A stretch of DNA of 54,823 nt, from contig LFSH01000001.1 in NCBI GenBank assembly GCA_001513105.1, positions 1-54,823 of the forward strand, written 5' to 3'. This document shows, one piece after another, positions 19,088 to 28,112 of this stretch. A program made the translations under genes and the position numbers. Numbering within the stretch: the first letter of the stretch is position 1; each line of letters opens with the position of its first letter. A model generated the notes under the pieces. That model saw nothing but the letters and a program-made list of their open reading frames with translations, was not told the origin of the DNA and did not search any database. This DNA comes from Clostridiales bacterium DTU070. Lineage in GTDB: Bacteria > Bacillota > Clostridia > DSM-8532.

Positions 19088-19129
19088 TACCTTTTGAAAA
19101 GATGTAAGGATAATAAGCAGGATTCGCTA

Positions 19130-20968
19130 TCATTGCTGCAACGTATCAACAAGGTGCACTGTAAGAATATAAACACAATCCATTGTGACAGGAGATTCGG
19201 GCTTTATCCTCTGCATAATTTCGACAGGTACCAGGCCCTTTTCCTTTACAGTCTCATATGCATACCCGGTCTCGTACGGAATATCAAGGGTCTTCAGTAT
19301 AATTTCACAGGCTGTTTCCCCCGTGAGCAAATCATCGGTGGAATAAGGCCTGATTCGGTTGTCCAGCCTGAGAGAATATTTATCGGGTACCTTTTTAACA
19401 ATCAAATTTACGATTAACGTAACAAGGTTTTCCTGGTATGCTTCCATATCAAAAAGATAATCATTTTCCATGCCGCCCGCAACAAGGCCGTACTTTAGAA
19501 GTTCCTTTACTGCAGGCCATGCCCAGTGGCCTTCGTTTGGATTTTTTTCATCAAAATCCATAAGAGTTATACCCGACCTTCTCAGAAGTTTCTGCCAGTC
19601 CCTGATAACATTTTCATCGGCCTGGCTCAATTCCGCCGGGGTCATGTTATTAAGATAACAATACGCCGCAGTGACTCCCAAAGCTTGTCCGCCTGTAATG
19701 TTTACAGCCATTCTTCCTGCGCTTGTTGACGCCAGCGATGAAAAGGACGCTTTCTTTCCTGCCATCAACAGGTTGTCATAATTTTTTGAAATGTAGCATT
19801 CAAGGGGAATACTGTAAACAACGGGTTTTCCAAGTATGTATGAGTATTCCTCGGATATTTCTGCACTTATAAACTTCTCGGCATTGACCGGCCCGGATGC
19901 CATTATTACCTTGGTGGGGAAATTCCTGTTCTTGAGGATATCTTCAACGGATAAAGTATACCGGCCTTCGAAATGCCTGTATTCCGGGATATAAAAACTT
20001 GACGGGCCGGTTTTGAACACACAGTTTTCAAAAGGAACAAATGCAGTTTTCAAAAATGCAGTCAGCATTTTTGCCTCGGTCAGGGCATTGCTGAAATCTT
20101 CCGCGAACGTTGCACCGTTACCGACATTTACCTGGTGCACGCGTATGCCGCTTATGACAACCTCATCACCGGGCTGACCTATAAAGCTTATGTTTGAAAT
20201 TTTTGTTTTGCTGCTGACTTTCTGGTACTGACTCAGAACAAGCTGAAACTCGTACATGTTCTGACTGTGCTTCGAGATGCTCTGAATATCATCCCATGAA
20301 ACATTGGAAATAACGAAGTTAAACATTACCGGCATGTACGCATTCGGAACGTTTATATCTTCAGAGCCGAGGAAATACGGAACACCGCATAGCGACAAAA
20401 TATCCCCGTTTTCCGTGGCATCTATGAAATAAGGGGATTCTATCGTTTTTGTCTGTCCGTCGTGATGAACCGAAACAGATTTCACAATGTTTCTGTCGGT
20501 TTCAACAGATAAGTAATCGGCGTTATAAAAAACCGTAATATTGGGTTCTTCATCGAGCATATGTCTGACAGAACCGGTGTAATCCCTGTAGGAGAAATTT
20601 CCGCCCGTATCCCCGAACAACTCGGTATATATTCCTGTGTTCAGGTTTGTTTTTTCCTTGTTCAGAACCGCATAATCAGGTGAAGTGTATGAAATAAGTG
20701 CAGATTTTATGTAACTTCCGGGATCCGGGTCGCTGGTTAACAGTAACGTTTTAAGCCCCATTCTTGCTCCTGCGAGGGCTGCAGCAACTCCTTCAGGCTC
20801 ACTGCCGAAAACAACCAGCCCGAACTGGTTCTCACCTTCCGGCTGGTTTTCCCGCAGATACTTATCTTCAAACTCCCGCCCTGTAATTATCGGGAGAATC
20901 CCAAACCAGAATGTTAAAAAAAACAAAACGGCAACTATTAAATTCCTGATTATACGATTTTTATCCAT
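19130..20968 (-). CDS. Membrane-anchored FAD-dependent oxidoreductase with SLH-like C-terminus
   Basis: 612 residues from the ATG at 20968; TTG and GTG codons up to 18 bases upstream are possible and no start has a strong ribosome-binding site. Basic residues 1-8 and a hydrophobic helix (about 9-29) suggest an anchor with the body outside. A dinucleotide fold follows (LVVFGSEPEGVAAALAGARMG, about 51-71), where the GxxxxG form resembles the PF12831-type FAD oxidoreductases, then FIDATENGD and NLLMAGKKASFSSLASTSAGRM. Residues about 479-612 resemble two degenerate S-layer homology repeats (EGHWAWPAVKELLKYGLVAG; YETVKEKGLVPVEIMQ). Substrate unknown. It is 43 bases downstream of an exported coiled-coil gene and likely cotranscribed. 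Confidence 0.75.
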   Translation of the reverse strand: MDKNRIIRNLIVAVLFFLTFWFGILPIITGREFEDKYLRENQPEGENQFGLVVFGSEPEGVAAALAGARMGLKTLLLTSDPDPGSYIKSALISYTSPDYAVLNKEKTNLNTGIYTELFGDTGGNFSYRDYTGSVRHMLDEEPNITVFYNADYLSVETDRNIVKSVSVHHDGQTKTIESPYFIDATENGDILSLCGVPYFLGSEDINVPNAYMPVMFNFVISNVSWDDIQSISKHSQNMYEFQLVLSQYQKVSSKTKISNISFIGQPGDEVVISGIRVHQVNVGNGATFAEDFSNALTEAKMLTAFLKTAFVPFENCVFKTGPSSFYIPEYRHFEGRYTLSVEDILKNRNFPTKVIMASGPVNAEKFISAEISEEYSYILGKPVVYSIPLECYISKNYDNLLMAGKKASFSSLASTSAGRMAVNITGGQALGVTAAYCYLNNMTPAELSQADENVIRDWQKLLRRSGITLMDFDEKNPNEGHWAWPAVKELLKYGLVAGGMENDYLFDMEAYQENLVTLIVNLIVKKVPDKYSLRLDNRIRPYSTDDLLTGETACEIILKTLDIPYETGYAYETVKEKGLVPVEIMQRIKPESPVTMDCVYILTVHLVDTLQQ

Positions 20969-21011
20969 AGCAAACTGCACCAACAATTAATGCGCAAAGT
21001 CAGATTATATC

Positions 21012-21623
21012 CTACTGGATTGAATAACTTCCGCGGATCAGCATGTACGATATTTCTGAAACCACCTTTATGCCTCTTCCGTCATCCCTCGCGGATATCA
21101 GCAGGTGCTGGTTGGTTATTGTTTCACCGGTATTTAAATCCCTTCCTGCAGATACATCGGCAAGACCGCCATACATACCGGATATTGCCGTGGTTTCACC
21201 GCTTCTTACAATTATTTCGGAACCCGCCCCAAGCACAACTACCTGTCCTTTTGTGGCCTCAACAACCACGAACCCCTGTTCAAGGGTCTGCAGTTTCTGA
21301 ATAAGCTCCAGGTTTTGCTTTTCAAGGCTTTGGATTTTAATATAGGCATCAATTATCAGATTCGTAAGATCTCTTACATCGCTCCTGAGATTATCAACGA
21401 CCTGTTCGTCAACGCTTCCTGTTTTTGTGGAACTGCCGCCTGTTGATATGCCGCTTCCGATTTTCTCTGCCAGTTTCTGAATCTGTTCATCCACATAGCT
21501 CTTTGTCACCAGCGGATCAAATTCGCTTCCGGGCTGTGCAGATGACGCTGCATTTGCAATGATTACCGTAGAGAAAAGTACCAAAACCGCAACCACACGA
21601 TACAATCGGCCTTTCGTCTTCAT
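21012..21623 (-). CDS. Exported coiled-coil protein of unknown function
   Basis: 203 residues. A signal peptide (about 1-26, ANAASSAQ cleavage region) is followed by a Gly/Ser/Thr linker and a probable coiled coil (about 73-115, VDNLRSDVRDLTNLIIDAYI... LEKQNLELIQKLQTLEQ). A compact C-terminal domain rich in Val and Gly (VVLGAGSEIIVRSGETTAISG) ends in MLIRGSYSIQ. Such a layout suggests an oligomeric surface or wall-associated protein. It precedes the SLH-like flavoprotein in the same direction, so the two may work together at the cell surface. I cannot name a function. Confidence 0.7.
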   Translation of the reverse strand: MKTKGRLYRVVAVLVLFSTVIIANAASSAQPGSEFDPLVTKSYVDEQIQKLAEKIGSGISTGGSSTKTGSVDEQVVDNLRSDVRDLTNLIIDAYIKIQSLEKQNLELIQKLQTLEQGFVVVEATKGQVVVLGAGSEIIVRSGETTAISGMYGGLADVSAGRDLNTGETITNQHLLISARDDGRGIKVVSEISYMLIRGSYSIQ

Positions 21624-21678
21624 CTTTTGTTACCCCCTGAATCAACAAATTAAAACTATAACCCTTTACTTGTCCCAG

Positions 21679-21704
21679 GCCAAAGGTCCAAAAGGACCTT
21701 TGGC
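21679..21704. repeat. Perfect 11-bp inverted repeat (strong hairpin)
   Basis: GCCAAAGGTCC (21679-21689) and its exact complement (21694-21704) flank AAAA. CCC/GGG pairing outside it can extend the stem past a small bulge. It lies between the mazF stop and the exported-protein gene. No T tract follows in either direction, so it is a hairpin or operator candidate and not a standard terminator. Confidence 0.6.
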
Positions 21705-21783
21705 AGGGTCAATAGGTTTACCGCTGTGAACCGGCTGCCAGTGCCTGAAACCTGGCTGTAAACAACTGCTGCGGTATGTATCC

Positions 21784-22143
21784 TCACTGCATGTAGCTTG
21801 ACTGAAGGCCAAAACTGGTACTTAACGCTTCATTTACCTTCATCATAATGCTTTCATCCAAATGCCCTGTCTTTTCCCGCAGCCTTCTTTTATCTATGGT
21901 CCTAACCTGTTCCAATAATATAACTGAATCCTTGCTCAGTCCATACATTTCTCCGGGTATCTCTATGTGTGTCGGAAGTTTAGTCTTTGTGAGCCTTGAT
22001 GTTATTGCCGAAACAATTATGGTCGGGCTGTACTTATTGCCCACATCGTTTTGTATAACCAGAACAGGTCTTATACCTCCTTGTTCCGAACCTACTACAG
22101 GACTCAAATCCGCATAGAAGATATCCCCTCTTTTTATCTCCAT
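21784..22143 (-). CDS. MazF/PemK-type endoribonuclease toxin (EndoA-like)
   Basis: 119 residues. It closely follows the B. subtilis EndoA layout: [23 protein letters not shown], catalytic Arg25 in [12 protein letters not shown], Thr48 in SAITS, and VRTIDKRRL. Such toxins cut mRNA at short specific sites. The start at 22143 has GGAGGAG 7 bases upstream; a longer frame to 22221 is rejected because it would cover the promoter. Downstream of alr as in Bacillus, but the 210-base gap between them has no frame for the usual antitoxin. Confidence 0.9.
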   Translation of the reverse strand: MEIKRGDIFYADLSPVVGSEQGGIRPVLVIQNDVGNKYSPTIIVSAITSRLTKTKLPTHIEIPGEMYGLSKDSVILLEQVRTIDKRRLREKTGHLDESIMMKVNEALSTSFGLQSSYMQ

Positions 22144-22197
22144 ACAATCACTCCTCCGTGCTGGATTTGACCCCACTGGTATTCGATTTCCAATTTC

Positions 22198-22226
22198 ATT
22201 ATATTTTTTTTTGTAAACCACGTCAA
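22198..22226 (-). promoter_or_regulatory. Sigma-A promoter of mazF
   Basis: Read on the minus strand: -35 TTGACG (22221-22226), 17-base spacer containing an A tract, -10 TATAAT (22198-22203). It is one base off consensus and about 55 bases before the mazF ATG. Confidence 0.78.
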
Positions 22227-22353
22227 ATTAAATGTACATTACAGATTATCCAATTATAAGTATTACAATTTTTTCAGTGTTTCATACATTACCATATGAC
22301 AGAAAATGTACAAAGGTTATCATAAAAACCAGTGCGACCAATCTTTTATATGT

Positions 22354-23523
22354 TTAAATCAGGTAATTAACTACATTTACAACTTTTCCACCTCTCAGGT
22401 ATACCCGTGGGATCCTTTTTCCTATCAAACTTACAATTTCGTAATTTATTGTGCCGCAAAGCCGTGCTATTTCTTCCACGGTTATACTGTTACCGCCCTG
22501 AACACCGAAAATAACAGCCTCGTCACCTGTTTTTACTTCCTGTTTTATATCGGTCACATCAACCATGCACTGATCCATGCAGATATTGCCAATAATCGAG
22601 GCATATTCACCATGTATCAGTACCCTGCCCCGGTTTGAAAGAAGTCTCGAATAACCGTCTGCATATCCAATCGGCAATGTCGCTACGCGTGTTTTCCTCT
22701 TTGTTACAAAAGTCCTGCCATAGCTTACCGGTGTTCCTTCCTCCACTTCCTTCACAAGTACCACTTTGGCTTTCAGCTCCATGGCAGGCCTAATGTCAAT
22801 CAGGTTTTTATCCATGTATTCGGATGGATACAGCCCGTACAGAACTATGCCGGGGCGCACCATGTTCAGGTGCAGGTTCGGGTATTGAACTACTGCGGCA
22901 CTGTTTGCAATATGCTTAACAGGAATCAGTATGCCTATCCGGTTAAGCTCCTGTATTATGCTTTCAAAGCGCTCAAACTGAAGCATTGTAAACTCCGGTT
23001 CAGCCTCATCCGCGGAAGCAAAATGACTAAACAGGCCTTCTATTATAATACCCGGAAGTTCGCTTATTCTAACAACATCTTTTACGGCGCTGTAACCTGG
23101 CAAAAATCCCACTCTTGTCATTCCGGTGTCAATCTTGATATGAACCCTCGCCTGTTTTCCAAGCCTGACTGCCGCCTCCGACAAAGCCCTTGCAAGCTCG
23201 TGACTGAAAACGGTCTGGGTGATGTTATAGTTAATTATATCCTCAGCCCTTGAAGGCTCTGTATAGCCCAACACAAGTATCGGTACCTTTATGCCGAACT
23301 CCCTTAACTGGATTGCCTCATCAAGCATTGAAACGGCAAGCCTGTCCGCCCCGCTTTCTATCAGGGTGGGTACAGTTTCAAAAACCCCGTGGCCGTACGC
23401 GTCGGCCTTTACAACAGCCATTATCTCGGTCATTTTGCCCACCCTTTTGGCTACTTCCCTAACATTATGCTCTATATTATCAAGATTTATTTCGGCCCAT
23501 GCCCTGTTTATATTGCTGTTCAA
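22354..23523 (-). CDS. alr: Alanine racemase
   Basis: 389 residues, PLP-dependent, interconverting L- and D-Ala for peptidoglycan and supplying the Ddl substrate. The PLP lysine is K39 in AVVKADAYGHG. Seen also: KIDTGMTRVGF, HIANSAAV, MVRPGIVLYGLYPS, the SYGRTF and IGYADGYSR region, and GNICMDQCMVDVT. It lies 69 bases after nnrD/E and upstream of mazF, the usual Firmicutes order. Confidence 0.98.
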   Translation of the reverse strand: MNSNINRAWAEINLDNIEHNVREVAKRVGKMTEIMAVVKADAYGHGVFETVPTLIESGADRLAVSMLDEAIQLREFGIKVPILVLGYTEPSRAEDIINYNITQTVFSHELARALSEAAVRLGKQARVHIKIDTGMTRVGFLPGYSAVKDVVRISELPGIIIEGLFSHFASADEAEPEFTMLQFERFESIIQELNRIGILIPVKHIANSAAVVQYPNLHLNMVRPGIVLYGLYPSEYMDKNLIDIRPAMELKAKVVLVKEVEEGTPVSYGRTFVTKRKTRVATLPIGYADGYSRLLSNRGRVLIHGEYASIIGNICMDQCMVDVTDIKQEVKTGDEAVIFGVQGGNSITVEEIARLCGTINYEIVSLIGKRIPRVYLRGGKVVNVVNYLI

Positions 23524-23592
23524 AAACCGTCATCCCTTTCATCCCTGTTTGCCAGGTGTCCTTTAAGTAATCCCGCAGCCGGTGCACATTTT

Positions 23593-25137
23593 TCAATTCT
23601 GCACCAGGTTCCCGACCACCAAGGGTATTGCACTGCAAATCTCGCCCGCCGTGTAACCTGCCTGGCCGTTGCTTCTTTCTGCCAGTACTTCACCGCATTT
23701 GCCATGAATGAATACGCCTAAACACGAAGCCATTGCCGCAGGTACACGCTGCCCCAGAAGGGAACCTATTATACCTGACAGTACATCGCCCGAGCCTGCA
23801 ACTGCGAGGCAGTGGTGGCCGGAGGTGTTGATATAGTATTTCCCGTCGGGGCACGCTGTTACCGTTCCGGCTCCCTTCAGCACAACGACTGCATTGGTGT
23901 TTATGCTGAATTCAACCGCCTTTTGGATCCTGTTTTTCTGTACTTCTTCGGTTGTTAAGCCGCAAAGCCTTGCAAACTCGCCGGGATGCGGCGTAAGTAC
24001 CGTGGAAAGTTTTCGTTCCCGGAGAACCTGCAGGTTCAGCACATTCAGTGCATCAGCGTCAATTACCAGGGGAACCGGGCACTTTGCAACAAAGCCGTTT
24101 ACAAGCCTTTCCACCTGGGGATCTGTCGATAACCCCGGCCCGATAACCACGGCATTCATGGCTTTTGATTTATCAAGAAGAAAATCGGTTTCTTTGTCCG
24201 ATATTATCCCGTTTTCATCTTTCAGCGGAAATACTATTGCTTCGGGAACAGTGGTCCCGTATATTGCTGCAAGGGATTCGGGAACTGCAAGATACACAAG
24301 CCCGGTTCCCGTTTTGAATGCGGATAATGCGGCAAGCATCCCTGCTCCCGTCATTCCCTTTGAACCGGTAATAACCATCACCTTTCCAAATGTTCCCTTA
24401 TGCCCGTCTTCAGGCCTTTCGGGAAGATACCGGCGCATAAGTTCTGCATCTGCCAGTTCACCCATAAGTTTTACATTTTCCGTCGCTTCAGCCGGGATAC
24501 CGATGTCCGCAATTACAATATCGCCTGAATATTCCCTTCCGGGATACTGGTACAGCCCCGGCTTCGGGAGCGAAAACGTAACCGTTTTTTCGGCCTTTAC
24601 CGCAACGCCGCATATCTGACCCGTATCCCCGTTTATTCCCGACGGAATATCTATTGAAAGAACCCTTCTCCCGCTTTCATTTACAGCGGTTATCACTTCT
24701 TTATAAAATCCTTTTATCTCCCCATGAATCCCGGTTCCGAAAATGCCGTCGATGATAAGATCCGAACTTTTTATCACCGCACTGATTTCTTCAACCGAAC
24801 GGGAATCCGTGCAGTACCTTACACCGGCATCAAGATTTTCAAGGATATCAAGAAATACTTTTGCATCACCGGACACATTATCCCTTTCAGCAAGAGATAT
24901 TATTTCCACGCTGAACATCCGCATCAGGTGCCTTGCGGCAGCAAAGGCATCCCCTCCGTTATTTCCCTTTCCGGCTATTACGGCAATCCTTTTCGAAGTC
25001 TCCCCGTCAAGCATTCCTGTTGCCGCCTTTACAACATTAAGAGCGGCATTTTCCATAAGAATAATCCCGGGAATCTTATACCTGTTTATTGAAATCCAGT
25101 CTATTTCCTTCATTTGGCCAGGTGAAGCAAGTTTCAT
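23593..25137 (-). CDS. nnrD: Bifunctional NAD(P)H-hydrate epimerase / ADP-dependent dehydratase
   Basis: 514 residues, a fusion of two repair enzymes for damaged NAD(P)H. The N-terminal epimerase domain (about 1-215) has AGKGNNGGDAFAAARHL, DGIFGTG and SIDIPSGINGDTG. The C-terminal ribokinase-like dehydratase domain (about 225-505) has VVIGPGLST, LTPHPGEFARL and the nucleotide-binding VAGSGDVLSGIIGSLLGQ. The fused form is common in bacteria. Upstream of alr in the same direction. Confidence 0.95.
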   Translation of the reverse strand: MKLASPGQMKEIDWISINRYKIPGIILMENAALNVVKAATGMLDGETSKRIAVIAGKGNNGGDAFAAARHLMRMFSVEIISLAERDNVSGDAKVFLDILENLDAGVRYCTDSRSVEEISAVIKSSDLIIDGIFGTGIHGEIKGFYKEVITAVNESGRRVLSIDIPSGINGDTGQICGVAVKAEKTVTFSLPKPGLYQYPGREYSGDIVIADIGIPAEATENVKLMGELADAELMRRYLPERPEDGHKGTFGKVMVITGSKGMTGAGMLAALSAFKTGTGLVYLAVPESLAAIYGTTVPEAIVFPLKDENGIISDKETDFLLDKSKAMNAVVIGPGLSTDPQVERLVNGFVAKCPVPLVIDADALNVLNLQVLRERKLSTVLTPHPGEFARLCGLTTEEVQKNRIQKAVEFSINTNAVVVLKGAGTVTACPDGKYYINTSGHHCLAVAGSGDVLSGIIGSLLGQRVPAAMASCLGVFIHGKCGEVLAERSNGQAGYTAGEICSAIPLVVGNLVQN

Positions 25138-25378
25138 AATGTTCTGCCTCCGTACCTGTAAATTTGCATAAGCCGCGTAAATCAGAATTCATACTGCAGT
25201 ATCGGTCACGCTAATTTTAATTATACTAATGTGAATTCCCCAAATCAATTTATTCATAACCATTTTACTTTTTCAGGAAATATTATTTTTATATCCGGTA
25301 TATTGTTTAAATCCTTGGCTTACGGGTAAATATCAATATTAATAATAAAAATAAGTTACCAGAAGGAGTGTGTTAGGT

Positions 25379-25714
25379 ATGGCAAAACTGTTCAAATGCA
25401 GTGTATGCAGATTTGTTTATGAAGGAGAAGAAGCCCCTGAATTTTGCCCGAAGTGCGGAGCCCCCAGAGAAAAGTTCGAGGAACTGACTGAAGAGCAGGC
25501 AAACAAGATTTATTCTTCCGATCGTACCAATGACATACATATGGAAATTGTCCAGCTGGCGATGAGAATTATCGAGTTAGCCAAGGAAGGCATTGAAATC
25601 GACCTGGATCCTCCCTGCGTGGACCTGTTTAAAAAGGCAATAAAAGAAGCCTGGATAATTAAACAGCGCTCCAAGGCAGAACTTGAAGGCCATATGACCA
25701 AAGGAAAGTTTTAA
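25379..25714 (+). CDS. Rubredoxin-like (rubrerythrin C-terminal type) iron protein
   Basis: 111 residues. Residues 1-33 form a rubredoxin-type Fe(Cys)4 knuckle: FKCSVCRFVYEG then EFCPKCGAPREKF. The rest is an acidic helical domain without the diiron ligands of full rubrerythrins. AGAAGGAG lies 10 bases before the ATG at 25379; the GTG at 25370 is too close to it. Likely a small electron carrier or oxidative-stress protein. It stands alone, converging on the oppA gene. Confidence 0.8.
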   Translation: MAKLFKCSVCRFVYEGEEAPEFCPKCGAPREKFEELTEEQANKIYSSDRTNDIHMEIVQLAMRIIELAKEGIEIDLDPPCVDLFKKAIKEAWIIKQRSKAELEGHMTKGKF

Positions 25715-25828
25715 TTACGGCATTCTCCTGAAATTTTAAGGGGCTCCTTTTTTCATATAGTATTGTGAAACCTGCAGATACAGTGTGAAAATACTCGCTG
25801 TCAGGCTGGGGGCTCACTGCAAAATGCA

Positions 25829-25870
25829 AAAAGCAGGCTTGATTCCATATCAAACCTGCTTTTGTTTTGC
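25829..25870 (+). terminator. Bidirectional terminator between the rubredoxin-like gene and oppA
   Basis: AAAAGCAGG pairs with CCTGCTTTT and, past one mismatch, TTGAT with ATCAA (25829-25863). T-rich tracts follow on both strands. It is suitable for ending both convergent transcripts. Confidence 0.78.
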
Positions 25871-25991
25871 CTTTTTCTGAATAACCAGCCGGCCGGCTCT
25901 GTTCCGGCAGGATTTATTATTCCAAATCACCGTTCAAAACGGCGCGGGAGGGCTTTTTTTGATTTTAACGCAGCCGCTTTTAGCATTTTTT

Positions 25992-27614
25992 TCAGTCCTT
26001 AATCGTAGTATACATAAAGTACTTGTATCCAAGGGGTGAGGAATAGAAGCCGTCGAGCTTTTCACTTTTCAGGTATATGTCAACATAAAAGTAAATGGGA
26101 CAGAGAATCCATTCATCAAAAAGTATGTCCTCGGCCTGATGCATGAGCTTCATGCGTTCTTCCCTGCCCGATGAGGTTTTAATGCGCCTTATTAATTCGT
26201 CATATTCCTTGTTTGACCACTGGGCATCGTTGTTTCCGCCGCCGGTAATCCACATATCAAGAAAGCATATCGGATCATTGTAATCGGCCAGCCATCCGTT
26301 CCGTGCCATATAATACCCGCCTGTTTTGCGTGTGTTAAGGAAAGTGTTCCACTCCTGCGAAGAAAGGATTACATTTATTCCGATTTCCTTCCACATGGAC
26401 TGAAGGGCTTCGGCTATCAGCTGGTGACCCGTTCCTTCGTTATAAAGGTATTCAATTGCGGGTATTCCTTTTCCGTCAGGATACCCCGCATCGGAAAGCA
26501 GTTTCTTTGCCTCCCTCAGGTTTGCCTCATAAGCCTCCCGTGAAGGATCGTAATAATCTCCTCCGACTTCGCGGAACTCCTTTGCCGGATCGGCATCGGA
26601 AAAACCTGTGGGAACAAAAGCACCCGCAGGCTGCTGTCCGGCCCTGCCAATGTTTTTCACGATATAATCCCTGTCTACAGCAAGCACAAGAGCTTTTCTT
26701 ACCATTGGATTGTTCAGCGGCGGTTTCGTTACGTTGAAACTGATATAATACGTTCCAATCTGAGGCTGCAGGTTGAATTCAGGTTTGTCCTTCCATGCAT
26801 CGATTTCGTCGGTGGGCATTGAGTCAGCAAACAGGATCTCTCCGTTTCTGAATGCGGCAAGAATGGCATTGTCATCCGACATCAGCATAAACTTTATTGT
26901 ATCGGGTCCTGTTATTTTAGATGCGTTCCAATAATTTGGGTTCTTTTTTAAAAGAATGTATGAATCGTGCACCCATTCCTGAAGCATATACGGCCCGTTT
27001 CCGACATATGTCGACGGTTTCAGCGTCCATCCGTCAGGATTCGCCTCCACTATATCCTGCCTGACGGGAAAGAATACGGGAAAGGCACATAATTCAAGGA
27101 AATAAGGGGTTACCGCAATCAGCTTCACCACGATAGTCCTGTCGTCGGGAGCCGTTACATTCAGTTTCCCTTCATTATAACCTTCAATGGATTCGAACAT
27201 ATAAGCATAATCGGCGGCAGTCTCGGGGCTGATGGCCCTGTTCCACGAATAAACAAAGTCCTTGGCGGTCAAAGGCTTGCCGTCACTCCATTTAAGACCC
27301 TCGCGCAGTTTGAACGTGTATGTCAGCCCGTCATCGCTTACGGTGTGGGATTCCGCCTGGCCGTAAATCGGCGTTCCGTTCTCGTCAAGCGACATTAAGC
27401 CTTCAAAGGCATGAATCAGCATTGTGGCCACATCCGCAGCCGAATTCAGCGCCGGATCAATGGTATCGGGCTCAGAACCGACATGCACCGCAAGCTCCAC
27501 AGGTTTCGGAGCCGGTGTGGCGCCGCCGGGTCCGGGTTTGTTTTCGGGTGTGCAGGAGCAGATAATAATGCTCAATATAAGGATCATTGACAAAAGAAAT
27601 AAATTCTTCTTCAC
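25992..27614 (-). CDS. oppA: Extracellular oligopeptide/solute-binding lipoprotein (SBP family 5)
   Basis: 540 residues from the GTG at 27614; the GTG at 27626 abuts the AAGGAG ribosome-binding site and is less likely. A lipoprotein signal ends in IIICSC, placing the lipidated Cys at residue 21 and tethering the protein to the membrane. A Ser/Pro/Gly linker and a family-5 binding fold follow (EPDTIDPALNSAADV, LREGLKWSDGKPLTAKDFVYSW, YYISFNVTKPPLNNP, NGWLADYNDPICFLDMW). The fold matches OppA-type peptide binders, but family 5 also binds sugars and nickel. It is last in the cluster, separated from oppF by 535 bases, so it may have its own promoter. Confidence 0.9.
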   Translation of the reverse strand: MKKNLFLLSMILILSIIICSCTPENKPGPGGATPAPKPVELAVHVGSEPDTIDPALNSAADVATMLIHAFEGLMSLDENGTPIYGQAESHTVSDDGLTYTFKLREGLKWSDGKPLTAKDFVYSWNRAISPETAADYAYMFESIEGYNEGKLNVTAPDDRTIVVKLIAVTPYFLELCAFPVFFPVRQDIVEANPDGWTLKPSTYVGNGPYMLQEWVHDSYILLKKNPNYWNASKITGPDTIKFMLMSDDNAILAAFRNGEILFADSMPTDEIDAWKDKPEFNLQPQIGTYYISFNVTKPPLNNPMVRKALVLAVDRDYIVKNIGRAGQQPAGAFVPTGFSDADPAKEFREVGGDYYDPSREAYEANLREAKKLLSDAGYPDGKGIPAIEYLYNEGTGHQLIAEALQSMWKEIGINVILSSQEWNTFLNTRKTGGYYMARNGWLADYNDPICFLDMWITGGGNNDAQWSNKEYDELIRRIKTSSGREERMKLMHQAEDILFDEWILCPIYFYVDIYLKSEKLDGFYSSPLGYKYFMYTTIKD

Positions 27615-27768
27615 TAATTCCTTCACTCCTTTTTATCGGTTAATAACTAATCCTTTCAGGAAAATTGGAAGCCGCAAAATATCTCTTTCCCTTTCAGATA
27701 ATATCTCCAGTTTTCAGATGATTCATACAAATCATTTCCATATTGAAAAGCACGGGGACGACTCTTAA

Positions 27769-27793
27769 CCGGTATGGTTTTCATACATACCGG
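27769..27793. repeat. Perfect 8-bp inverted repeat upstream of oppA
   Basis: CCGGTATG (27769-27776) and CATACCGG (27786-27793) flank 9 bases. No T tract follows, so it could be an operator for oppA instead of a terminator. Confidence 0.5.
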
Positions 27794-28112
27794 ACGTGTA
27801 ACAAAAATTCTTATTCCTTGATTAGTATTTACATAATGCAAAAAGATGATGATTCTTTTGATATTGATAAAGGTTTTGGCTGACGGGGATACTGTGACTT
27901 TTACATGCAATAATGACCAGAAAGGCTGTTTTGAGTTGGCACCAGGCACAGCGGTTTCGAAGAATATAACAGGATTAATGAAAAATCAGATTTATATGAA
28001 ACTGCAGGTTCTGAATCTTACGCAAATAATGCAGATAATAGGGATGGTTCCCTGGTCCGGTTTGACGTTACGCAGTGAACCGGATAAAGAAACATCCCCT
28101 TTTTATATTGGT

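Larger units (their letters stand above)
18785..19129. other. Gene-free stretch occupied by two palindromic repeat elements
   Basis: 345 bases between the DUF3810-type gene and the convergent flavoprotein gene. Nearly all of it is taken up by the palindromes at 18790-18863 and 18880-19087. Several short frames cross the palindromes but lack ribosome-binding sites and family features, so I read none as genes. Confidence 0.7.

Noticed and set aside
18815-19097. Several 60-75 codon plus- and minus-strand frames
   Set aside because: They lie in the palindromic elements A and B, where open frames on both strands arise from the inverted repeats; no ribosome-binding sites.
22144-22221. 26-residue N-terminal extension of MazF
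   Set aside because: It would cover the -10 element and spacer of the promoter; the ATG at 22143 has a clear GGAGGAG site and matches the family start.
22144-22353. Possible antitoxin gene between alr and mazF
   Set aside because: Only frames under about 20 codons with a start were found on the minus strand; none resembles a ribbon-helix-helix or MazE protein.
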